Assembly: GCF_000972385.1 (NCBI RefSeq)
Contig: NZ_JXTE01000117.1
Location: forward strand, 1 to 16,388
Source of the DNA: Streptomyces sp. WM6386
Lineage (GTDB): Bacteria; Actinomycetota; Actinomycetes; Streptomycetales; Streptomycetaceae
Direction of reading: 5' to 3'
DNA: 16,388 nucleotides
Positions 1-6,080 of the stretch are shown piece after piece; within the stretch, counting starts at the first letter, position 1; every line of letters begins with the position of its first letter. The translations under genes were made by a program, and so were the position numbers. The notes below the pieces were generated by a model. It saw only the letters and a program-made list of their open reading frames with translations. It was not told where the DNA came from and ran no database searches.

Positions 1-238
1 GGCTGGATCCCTGGAGGGCGGCGGGGCGTACGGCGAGGACGCGTGCGCCGATCTCCCAGCGGGTGGTGTCCTTGCGGTTGGCGCGCAGCCAGCCGGCTTG
101 GGCCAGGGTGACCAGGGTGCGCTGCACGGTCGACTTGGGCAGCCCGAACAGCTTGGTGAGTTCCCCCACGGTCACCGGTTGATGTTGGGCGACCGCCTCC
201 AGCATGCGCAACGACCTGGTCACGCTCTTCATTTCCAT
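1..238 (-). CDS. IclR-family transcriptional regulator, copy A (partial, 5' part only)
   Basis: The visible 79 codons encode the winged helix-turn-helix domain of an IclR-type regulator; the effector-binding domain lies beyond the left edge. The protein starts MEMKSV, and the HTH lies at about residues 22-52, with recognition-helix text LPKSTVQRTLVTL. The first ATG (236-238) is preferred because a G-rich ribosome site (GGGGGGAAG) lies just upstream of it; the second ATG two codons later is too distant. The frame is open to the window edge, and at the point where copy B is frameshifted this copy reads correctly (TTRWEIGAR). It is divergent from the class V PLP enzyme at 451, with palindromic operators between them, so it probably controls that gene and itself. 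IclR proteins usually respond to small catabolic metabolites; the ligand here is unknown. Confidence 0.9.
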   Translation of the reverse strand, partial: MEMKSVTRSLRMLEAVAQHQPVTVGELTKLFGLPKSTVQRTLVTLAQAGWLRANRKDTTRWEIGARVLAVRPAALQGSS

Positions 239-283
239 CTGGCTTCCCCCCGTTGGTCCTCGAAATTTTCGGACGACACCCTC

Positions 284-312
284 TTGACTCCCTCCCGGGT
301 GGCTGTCAGTCT
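284..312 (+). promoter_or_regulatory. Candidate promoter for the class V PLP gene
   Basis: TTGACT (284-289) is followed after 17 bp by CAGTCT (307-312). The -35 box is close to consensus and the -10 is poor. The same layout, TTGACT-N17-CATTCT, is present in the paralogous region at 2532-2560, which supports function, although shared ancestry also explains it. A start near 319 would fall inside the palindromic operator region. Confidence 0.35.
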
Positions 313-313
313 C

Positions 314-350
314 GTGCCAGATTTCAGCATAGCATGCCACTATGTGGCAT
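314..350. promoter_or_regulatory. Tandem palindromic operator, copy A (probable IclR site)
   Basis: The right-hand site at 334-350, ATGCCAC-TAT-GTGGCAT, is a perfect 7-3-7 inverted repeat. A second, degenerate 17-bp site at 314-330 begins GTGCCAG and ends AGCAT. The two centres (322 and 342) are 20 bp apart, about two helical turns, which suits a regulator binding as paired dimers as IclR proteins often do. On the minus strand, TGCCAC (344-349) and TGAAAT (321-326), spaced by 17 bp, could be the iclR promoter. The operator would then cover both divergent promoters. Binding by the encoded regulator is inferred. Confidence 0.6.
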
Positions 351-450
351 AACGAGGGTCGCGCCCTGACCGCGCCGTCTCGCGCATCGCGCGGGGCTGC
401 GGCTTCCACGGCGGCCCTGTCACAATGTTCAAGGCCATGGAGGTGCCCTC

Positions 451-1641
451 GTGGGCAGCACTGATACCGCTGGTGACGACTTCTGGGAACGCGTCCGTGC
501 GACCTACCCGGAGCAGCGGCCGTTGCTGAACCTGAACAACGCGGCCGTGAGCCCGCCGCCGTTGGCCGTGGAGCAGGCGACGATCGACGCCTACCGGCTG
601 GTCAGCAGGAATCCCGACGTCAATATGTGGCAGAAGCTCGATCCCGCGCTCCCCGACGTCAAGGCACAGTTGGCGCAGCTGATCGACTGCGAGCCGGACG
701 AGATCGCGCTCAACCGCAATTCCACCGAAGGACTGTGCACGGCGATCTTCGGGATTCCGATGTCGGCGGGCGACCAGGTGGTGGTGTCGGCGTGGGACTA
801 CCCGAGCGTGCTCGCCGCCTGGCGGCAGAGGCAGGAACGCGAGGGGATCGAGGTGGTGACGGCCGACTTCGATCTGATGGACAGCGACGACGACGTCGTG
901 GCGGCGTACACCGCAGTCCTCACCCCACATACGCGGGTGCTGCAGCTGACCCACATGTACCACTGGACGGGGCGGGTCGTGCCGGCCGTGCGGCTGTGCC
1001 GCCTGGCCAGGGAGAACGGCACCCTCACGGTCGTCGACGGTGCTCAGATCTTCGCGCAGCAGCCGGTCAGCTTCCGCGAGATCGGCTGCGACTACTACGT
1101 GACCAGCCTGCACAAATGGATGGGCGCGCCGGTGGGCAACGGCATGCTCGTGGTCAGGCAGGACCGGATCGACGACACCTGGCCCCTGCTTGCCCCCTTC
1201 GACCCGCCGCCGCTGCGCGTCGACAAGTTCGACCACTGGAACCTCGGCACCTACAACTCGGCCCTTCAAGCGGGGATCGCGCCGGCCGCCCGGCTGCACC
1301 GGGAGATCGGCGTCCAGAGGATTCATCAGCGGCTGCAGGAGTTGACCCGCTACTGGGTGGATCTCGCCCGGGACATCCCCGGATTCCGGCTGCATACGCC
1401 GCTGGACACCGAGAACCTGGGCGCCGTCACCCTGTTCTCGATCGACCACCTCGACAACAGGGCCGTGGAGCGGGAGCTGAGAGAGGCCCACCAGGTCCAT
1501 ACGAAATACCGCGAGGTACGGCATCTGCGGGGGCTCCGCGTGTCACCGCACATCTACATGCGCAAGGACGAGCTCGACCGCTTCGTCGCGGCGCTCTCAG
1601 AGGTGGTCCAGAAGGAGTACTCGGCGCGCGGGCTCCGCTGA
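451..1641 (+). CDS. Class V PLP-dependent enzyme (isopenicillin N epimerase / aminotransferase-like)
   Basis: This 396-residue protein has the fold-type I class V pattern. LNLNNAAVSPPP near residue 30 matches the substrate and phosphate entry region. NRNSTEG near residue 90 is the PLP-phosphate loop. VVDGAQ holds D196, which pairs with the pyridine nitrogen, and SLHKW holds K222, the Schiff-base lysine. There is no cysteine after residue 213, so the catalytic cysteine loop of true cysteine desulfurases is missing. An epimerase, lyase or aminotransferase role is more likely. No signal peptide is seen. The GTG start follows GGAGG (439-443) at a 7-nt spacing. The gene stands alone between the two iclR copies and is divergent from copy A, which probably regulates it. 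The substrate cannot be deduced. Confidence 0.88.
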   Translation: MGSTDTAGDDFWERVRATYPEQRPLLNLNNAAVSPPPLAVEQATIDAYRLVSRNPDVNMWQKLDPALPDVKAQLAQLIDCEPDEIALNRNSTEGLCTAIFGIPMSAGDQVVVSAWDYPSVLAAWRQRQEREGIEVVTADFDLMDSDDDVVAAYTAVLTPHTRVLQLTHMYHWTGRVVPAVRLCRLARENGTLTVVDGAQIFAQQPVSFREIGCDYYVTSLHKWMGAPVGNGMLVVRQDRIDDTWPLLAPFDPPPLRVDKFDHWNLGTYNSALQAGIAPAARLHREIGVQRIHQRLQELTRYWVDLARDIPGFRLHTPLDTENLGAVTLFSIDHLDNRAVERELREAHQVHTKYREVRHLRGLRVSPHIYMRKDELDRFVAALSEVVQKEYSARGLR

Positions 1642-1690
1642 CCTCCGGGTCGACTGATGGTTCGCCGCCCGGCGGGTCGCTCCGCCTGCG

Positions 1691-1725
1691 CGGCTGCCCG
1701 GCCGCGTGCCGGGGCCAGGCAGCCG
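1691..1725 (+). terminator. Candidate terminator between convergent genes
   Basis: CGGCTG (1691-1696) can pair with CAGCCG (1720-1725), and an inner CCCGGC (1697-1702) can pair with GCCGGG (1708-1713) around a 5-nt loop. A pyrimidine tail, TCCCTTCTC, follows. The hairpin lies in the 91-bp gap between two convergent genes, where a terminator is expected. The T-tract is weak, as is common in high-GC actinomycetes. Confidence 0.5.
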
Positions 1726-1732
1726 TCCCTTC

Positions 1733-2486
1733 TCAGCCGCCCAGGCGGCGCGCCGCGATTTCCGTCGCCGTGTCAGCGACGAGACGGCCCCACTTGGGCA
1801 ACCGGTCCGGCTCGTACCGGGAAGCGGGCATCGAAACGGCCACCGCCGCGAGCGGCGTGCCGTCCGTGTCCAGGATGGCCGCGGCCACCCCGCACACGTC
1901 CGGCCGGTACTGGTTGAGATTCACCGAGTAACCGTCCCCCCGCACACGGTCCAGCTCCGCCCGCAGTCCGGCGGCATCGGTCGGCGTGGAGTCGTTGAAG
2001 CGCTCCAGTCCACGCGCGACGAGTTCCTCGACGTCCGCCCTCGGCAGGTGCGCGAGGATCGCCCGCCCGGTGGCGGTGGCATGCAGCGGCGAGGTGTCGC
2101 CGATGTTGATGAACGTCCGTACCGCCTGGTCACAGTCCACACGGTCGACCACCACCATGCACTGCAACGCGTCCGGTACGGAGAGGTGGATGGTCTCGTT
2201 GACCGTGTCGCGGAGGCGGACCATGGGGTCGCGTGCGGCGGCGTAGAGGCTGGATCCCTGGAGGGCGGCGGGGCGTACGGCGAGGACGCGTGCGCCGATC
2301 TCCCAAGCGGGTGGTGTCCTTGCGGTTGGCGCGCAGCCAGCCGGCTTCGGCCAGGGTGACCAGGGTGCGCTGCACGGTCGACTTGGGCAGCCCGAAGATC
2401 TTGGTCAGTTCGCCGACGGTCACAGGCTGGTGCTGCGCGACCGCTTCCAGGACGCGCAGAGACCTGATCACGCTCTTCATTTCCAT
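1733..2486 (-). pseudogene. IclR-family transcriptional regulator, copy B (frameshifted)
   Basis: The whole reading unit corresponds to a 250-residue IclR protein, the normal length for the family, but it is split. The first part (2486 to about 2306) encodes the winged HTH with LPKSTVQRTLVTL. An extra A at 2305/2306, absent from copy A, shifts the frame after DTTR. Uncorrected, translation runs through nonsense to a stop at 2130-2132 (118 residues). The rest of the IclR effector domain is intact in the other frame down to the TGA at 1733-1735, including HATATGRAILAHLP and ending AARRLGG. The start follows an AGGGGG ribosome site at a good distance. A real frameshift leaving a DNA-binding-only stub, or a sequencing error, would both explain it. 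The good preservation of the downstream frame favours a recent event or an error. It is divergent from the catabolic operon starting at 2742. Confidence 0.85.
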
Positions 2487-2531
2487 CCGGTTTCCCCCTG
2501 TTAATCCTCGAAATATCTGGTCGACACCCTC

Positions 2532-2560
2532 TTGACTCCCTCGGGAGCGGCTGACATTCT
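2532..2560 (+). promoter_or_regulatory. Candidate promoter for the catabolic operon
   Basis: TTGACT (2532-2537), a 17-bp spacer, and CATTCT (2555-2560) match the arrangement in repeat copy A. A start near 2567 would leave a leader of about 175 nt before the FAD oxidase and place the operator at and just after the start site, a layout suited to repression. Confidence 0.4.
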
Positions 2561-2561
2561 C

Positions 2562-2598
2562 GTGCCAGATCCTAGCACATCGTTCCACAATGTGGCAC
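2562..2598. promoter_or_regulatory. Tandem palindromic operator, copy B (probable IclR site)
   Basis: There are two 17-bp imperfect palindromes. GTGCCAG-ATC-CTAGCAC (2562-2578) and GTTCCAC-AAT-GTGGCAC (2582-2598) each have one mismatched pair out of seven. Their centres are 20 bp apart, as in copy A. A minus-strand promoter, TGCCAC (2592-2597), 17 bp, TAGGAT (2569-2574), overlaps both sites, so the iclR copy would be autoregulated together with the operon. The protein-site match is inferred from position and symmetry. Confidence 0.6.
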
Positions 2599-2741
2599 GG
2601 GCTAGCAGGGGCAATGACGAAGTCCCCTTCCCCGGACAGTGCAGACGTGGTCATCGACCCGGCGCCGCGGTCCATCCGGAACCCAAGAGTCCGAAACCGG
2701 GCGTTCAGCATCCACGCCCCGGGAGACGAAAGGAACCCCTT

Positions 2742-3884
2742 GTGTCTGCCAAGAAGCGCGTCGCCGTCGTAGGCGTCGGAACGATGGGCAGCCAGGCCGC
2801 CTGGCGACTGGCCGCCCGCGGAGCCGAGGTCGTCGGGTACGACCGCTTCGCCCCGGGCCACGACCGCAGCGCCGCCGGCGGCGAGACTCGGATCTTCCGC
2901 AGCGCGCACTTCGAGGACTCGCGGTACGTCCCGCTGCTCCAGCACGCCGACGCCCTGTGGGAGCAGCTCCAGCAGGACACCGGCCGTGAGCTGCGGCGCC
3001 TGACCGGATGCTTGCTGATGGGGCCGACCGAGCACCACCAGATGGCCACCGTCCTGCAGTCCATCGCCGAGCACGGGCTCGACCACGAGGTGCTCGACGT
3101 CGAGGCGCTCGCCAAGCGCTTCCCGCAGTTCCGCATCGAGGACGGCGACGCGGCCGTACTCGACCGCCGCGCCGGCTTCATCCGCCCAGAGCTGACGATC
3201 CAGACCGCCGCCCGGCGCGCGGAGGAACTCGGGGCCCGCATCCACCGCTACACCACGGTCCGCGAGATCGTGCCCAGCGGCAACGGAGTGGAGGTCCGCA
3301 CCGACGACGGCAGCGAGCGCTTCGACGCGGCCGTCGTCAGCCCCGGCCCGTGGGTGAACGACCTGCTCCCGGACCTGCCGTGGGAAGTGGACATCCGCCG
3401 GCTGATCAGCGCCTGGTACGTGCCCACCACGGACTCCTGGTTCGGGGAGGAGCGCCCGGCCTTCATCCGCACGGCGCCCACCCACTGCTACGGCCTGCCC
3501 TCCCCGGACGGCATCTCCGTCAAGCTCGGCCTGTCCCGCGCCCTGCACCGCCCGGCCGGCGACCCCAATCAGCTGGACCGGACCGTGCAGCCGGAGGAGC
3601 TGGAGATCTTCACCGAGCTCATCGGCCGGTACATGCCGGATCTGAACCCCGACCCGACCCGGCTCTCCGTCTACATGGAGGGCTACACCGAGAGCAGCCG
3701 TCCGCTGGTCGGACCGCTGCCCGGCGGGCAGGGGAATGAGCATATTGTCCTTCTTGCCGGGTTCTCCGGTCACGGTTTCAAGCTCTCGCCCGCCTTCGGC
3801 GACATCGCGGCCGACCTTGCGCTCGACGGCGCCTCACCGCAGCCCATCGACTTCATCTCGACCCTCGAGCGGACGGAAGCGTAA
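2742..3884 (+). CDS. FAD-dependent amine oxidase, sarcosine oxidase / N-methyltryptophan oxidase-like (DAO family)
   Basis: This 380-residue flavoprotein should oxidise a secondary amine or amino acid to an imine using O2 or another acceptor. The N-terminal dinucleotide fold reads VVGVGTMGS (G11, G13, G16), followed by an acidic ribose-binding strand end (VVGYDRF). GFSGHGFKLSP (residues 340-350) is the conserved C-terminal FAD/substrate motif of monomeric sarcosine oxidases. The position that carries the covalent FAD cysteine in that family appears to be S309 (RLSVYMEGY), so the FAD may be non-covalent. The GTG start was chosen because AAAGGA (2729-2734) lies 7 nt upstream and the protein then starts MSAKKRVAVVG; the frame is open further upstream but runs through the operator. 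It is the first gene of the plus-strand operon, with the deacylase start 5 nt after its stop. The substrate is unknown. Confidence 0.88.
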   Translation: MSAKKRVAVVGVGTMGSQAAWRLAARGAEVVGYDRFAPGHDRSAAGGETRIFRSAHFEDSRYVPLLQHADALWEQLQQDTGRELRRLTGCLLMGPTEHHQMATVLQSIAEHGLDHEVLDVEALAKRFPQFRIEDGDAAVLDRRAGFIRPELTIQTAARRAEELGARIHRYTTVREIVPSGNGVEVRTDDGSERFDAAVVSPGPWVNDLLPDLPWEVDIRRLISAWYVPTTDSWFGEERPAFIRTAPTHCYGLPSPDGISVKLGLSRALHRPAGDPNQLDRTVQPEELEIFTELIGRYMPDLNPDPTRLSVYMEGYTESSRPLVGPLPGGQGNEHIVLLAGFSGHGFKLSPAFGDIAADLALDGASPQPIDFISTLERTEA

Positions 3885-3889
3885 CGACG

Positions 3890-4879
3890 ATGACCACGAA
3901 CACGCCCCTCCTCGTCGGCACGCTCCGCGCCGAGCCCGGCAGCAAGACCCGCGGCACCCTGCCCGTAGACCTCGGCACGCTCACCGTCGACGTCCCGCTC
4001 ACCCTCGTCAACGGCACCAACCCCGGGCCCCGCGTCCTCGTCACCGCCGGTGTGCATGGCGGCGAGTTCAGCGGCATCGACGCGGCCACCCGGCTCGCCG
4101 CCCTGCTGGAGCCCGGCGAGGTGCACGGCCAGGTCGTCATCTGCCCCGTCGCCAACCCCCCGGCCGTCTACGAGGGACGCCTCGGCGTCTCCCCGGTCGA
4201 CGGTGTCAACATCAACCGCGTCTTCCCGGGCGACCCGGAGGGCGGCCCCACCGAACGTCTCGCGGCGTGGCTGTTCGCCAACCTGGTGGACGGCGCCGAC
4301 GCCTACGTCGACCTGCACTCCGGCGGCATCGACGAGGTCCTGAAGAACTTCGTCGGCTACCGCCTCACCGGGGACCCGGAACTGGACGCGAAGACCGCGG
4401 ACATGGCCGGCGCCCTCGGCATCGAGGACGTCATCTTCGGACTGAACGCCGACGGCGGCAACAGTCACGCGGCCGCCGCCCGCCAGGGCGTCCCGGCGAT
4501 CCTTGTGGAGACCGGCCAGCTCGGCGAACGCGACGCGGACACCGCCCGTCGTCTCGTCGACGGTCTGTACGGGGTACTGGGCCGGCTCGGCGTCCTGGAG
4601 ACCAAGCCCCAGGACGACCCGGCCGTCCGCGCCTGGATCTGGGCCGCCGGCGTCGTCTCCGAGGCGACGGGCCTGTGGTACCCGGAGTTCGGCGTCGGCG
4701 ACGACGTGACGGAGGGCCGGCTCCTCGGCCGGGTCATCGACCCGGCCGACGGCACCGAGCACAAGGTCCACGCCCCGGCCGCCGGGCGGATCTTCTACGG
4801 CATGCGCGGCCTGACCGTCGCCCCCGGCGCCGAACTGGCCGCCATCGCCGCCCCCGCGCCGCGGGATCCCGGCCGCTGA
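3890..4879 (+). CDS. Zinc-dependent deacylase, succinylglutamate desuccinylase/aspartoacylase (M14) family, first copy
   Basis: This 329-residue cytoplasmic hydrolase is predicted to remove an acyl group from the nitrogen of an amino acid or amine. The zinc ligands are visible as H56 and E59 in GVHGGEF and H143 in VDLHSGG. The catalytic glutamate is probably E207 in ILVETGQ. NINRVFPGD (107-115) is the substrate-binding arginine loop typical of the AstE/AspA group. The C-terminal 90 residues form the small beta domain of the family (APAAGRIFYGMRG). The ATG is 5 nt after the oxidase stop, with GGAAG at 3875-3879 inside the oxidase end. A paralogue lies at 10434. Relatives include DoeB/EutE of ectoine breakdown, aspartoacylase and AstE; the sequence alone does not choose among them. 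Confidence 0.88.
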   Translation: MTTNTPLLVGTLRAEPGSKTRGTLPVDLGTLTVDVPLTLVNGTNPGPRVLVTAGVHGGEFSGIDAATRLAALLEPGEVHGQVVICPVANPPAVYEGRLGVSPVDGVNINRVFPGDPEGGPTERLAAWLFANLVDGADAYVDLHSGGIDEVLKNFVGYRLTGDPELDAKTADMAGALGIEDVIFGLNADGGNSHAAAARQGVPAILVETGQLGERDADTARRLVDGLYGVLGRLGVLETKPQDDPAVRAWIWAAGVVSEATGLWYPEFGVGDDVTEGRLLGRVIDPADGTEHKVHAPAAGRIFYGMRGLTVAPGAELAAIAAPAPRDPGR

Positions 4880-4979
4880 ACCATCACCCCAAAGCCCCCC
4901 GCACCGGCAAGAACCGCACCGCACCCCCCGCGTACATCCCCTCCTTTCTCCCCTCGTACCGCACCCTCAGGAGTCCCCG
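4880..4979 (+). promoter_or_regulatory. C-rich, G-poor spacer before the transporter genes
   Basis: This is the longest gap inside the operon. The 100 bases hold 54 C and only 15 G on the coding strand, with a pyrimidine run around 4936-4955. No hairpin with a T-tract was seen. Such C>G unstructured stretches are what Rho-loading sites look like, so it could weaken transcription between the enzyme genes and the importer. It could equally hold an internal promoter that I do not recognise. AGGAG (4969-4973) at its end is the ribosome site of the next gene. Confidence 0.25.
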
Positions 4980-6080
4980 GTGAAAGATGTTCGGATAGAC
5001 CGCAGAGTGTTCCTTCGCGGAGTCGGCGGCGTCGCCGCAGGCATCGCCGCCACATCCCTTACCGCCTGCGGCACCGGCACCAGCCGATCCGTCGGCAGCG
5101 GCGGCAAGAGCTCCAAGACGCTCGTCGTCCGCGACAGCGGCGGCACCTACGGCGAGGCCAACCAGAAGGCGATCTACGAGCCGTTCACCAAGGAGACCGG
5201 CATCCAGGTCAAGGTGGTCAACATCGCCTACGCGCAGATGCTCGCCCAGATCAAGCAGGGGCGCCCGCAGTTCGACGTGATCGACGACTCGATGGCCGAC
5301 TACATCCTCTTCAAGAAGGAGGACGCCACCGAGGCACTCGACTTCGACCGGCTGAAGAACTTCAAGAACGCCGGCATCGCCAAGTCCCTCGTGACCTCCA
5401 ACGCGGTCGGCAAGAACTACTGGGCCAGCGTGATGGCGTACCGAACAGACGCATTTGGGGGGAAGAAACCTTCCTCCTGGGCCGACTTCTGGGACACCGG
5501 GTCGTTCAAGGGCAACCGTGCCCTCCAGGCGCTCGACGCCGATTACCCCGAGCTGGAGTTCGCCCTCCTCGCCGACGGCGTGGCGCCGGACCAGCTCTAC
5601 CCGCTCGACGTGGACCGGGCCTTCAGGGTCCTCGACGAGATCAAGGGCTCCGTCCGGAAGTTCTGGGACACCGGCGCGCTGCCCGGCGTGCTGCTGGGAC
5701 GCAAGGAGGTCGTCGCCTCCAGCGTGTGGCACGGCCGCCTCGACGCGCTGATCAAGGGCGGCGCCCCGCTCGCCTACCAGTGGAACGGCGCCCGCCGACA
5801 GAGCAACGCGTGGGGCATCCCCAAGGGCGCCTCCAACCTCGACGCCGCCTACCGGCTCATCGACTTCTCGCTGCGGCCCGAGGTGCAGGCGGCATACGCC
5901 GAGATCTATCCCATGGCCCCGTCGGTGCCGGCCGCCTACAAGAAGCTCTCCACCACCACCGCCGCCAACCTGGCCAGCTCACCCGAGCACCTGGAGTCCG
6001 GCTTCGACCTGGACGTCGAGTGGTGGATCAAGAACCAGGACGCCGTGTCCAAGCGCTGGCAGGAGTGGACGCATGCCTGA
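4980..6080 (+). CDS. ABC transporter substrate-binding lipoprotein, spermidine/putrescine type
   Basis: This 366-residue extracytoplasmic solute receptor belongs to the PotD/F-like family. The N-terminus carries a twin-arginine motif, DRRVFLRG (R8, R9), a short hydrophobic stretch, and the lipobox LTAC with C30 as the lipidated residue. It is probably exported folded by Tat and then anchored to the outer face of the membrane. The mature part begins with a disordered Ser/Gly linker and then LVVRDSGGTYGEAN, typical of polyamine-binding proteins. The GTG start follows AGGAG by 6 nt. The stop overlaps the ATPase start by 8 nt. The family imports polyamines, but members also carry thiamine, phosphonates, opines and other cations, so the ligand is not fixed by sequence. 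Confidence 0.9.
   Translation: MKDVRIDRRVFLRGVGGVAAGIAATSLTACGTGTSRSVGSGGKSSKTLVVRDSGGTYGEANQKAIYEPFTKETGIQVKVVNIAYAQMLAQIKQGRPQFDVIDDSMADYILFKKEDATEALDFDRLKNFKNAGIAKSLVTSNAVGKNYWASVMAYRTDAFGGKKPSSWADFWDTGSFKGNRALQALDADYPELEFALLADGVAPDQLYPLDVDRAFRVLDEIKGSVRKFWDTGALPGVLLGRKEVVASSVWHGRLDALIKGGAPLAYQWNGARRQSNAWGIPKGASNLDAAYRLIDFSLRPEVQAAYAEIYPMAPSVPAAYKKLSTTTAANLASSPEHLESGFDLDVEWWIKNQDAVSKRWQEWTHA

Larger units (their letters stand above)
1..350. repeat. Direct repeat, copy A of duplicated iclR 5' region plus operator
   Basis: This block matches 2248-2598 in the same orientation, covering the first 79 iclR codons, the leader and the divergent control region. The match is mosaic. Positions 1-148 differ from the partner by only one substitution (position 100) and one missing base. 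Positions 149-238 carry about 16 substitutions in 90 bases by eye. The control region is intermediate, with conserved cores. The repeat extends left of the window. Confidence 0.9.
2248..2598. repeat. Direct repeat, copy B of duplicated iclR 5' region plus operator
   Basis: This is the partner of 1-350. It is one base longer because of the extra A at 2305/2306. Sequence 2248-2396 is almost identical to copy A. The segment encoding the first 30 or so iclR residues is only about 82% identical, although the encoded protein is well conserved. The promoter and operator elements keep the same spacing in both copies. Confidence 0.9.

Noticed and set aside
340..1524. 394-codon minus-strand frame opposite the class V PLP gene
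   Set aside because: The plus strand has PLP motifs and a ribosome site; the minus frame has none and would start inside the operator.
1657..1917. 86-codon plus-strand frame starting after the class V gene
   Set aside because: It lies over the terminator hairpin and antisense to conserved IclR C-terminal codons, and its composition is Arg/Pro/Ala noise.
2532..2741. Upstream extension of the FAD oxidase frame
   Set aside because: It would begin at the -35 box and run through the operator. The GTG at 2742 has a proper AAAGGA site and gives the usual family N-terminus.
2130..3773. Long minus-strand frame reading from the FAD oxidase into IclR copy B
   Set aside because: Only the stretch below 2486 is genuine IclR. 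The upstream part is antisense to the oxidase and crosses the divergent promoter region.
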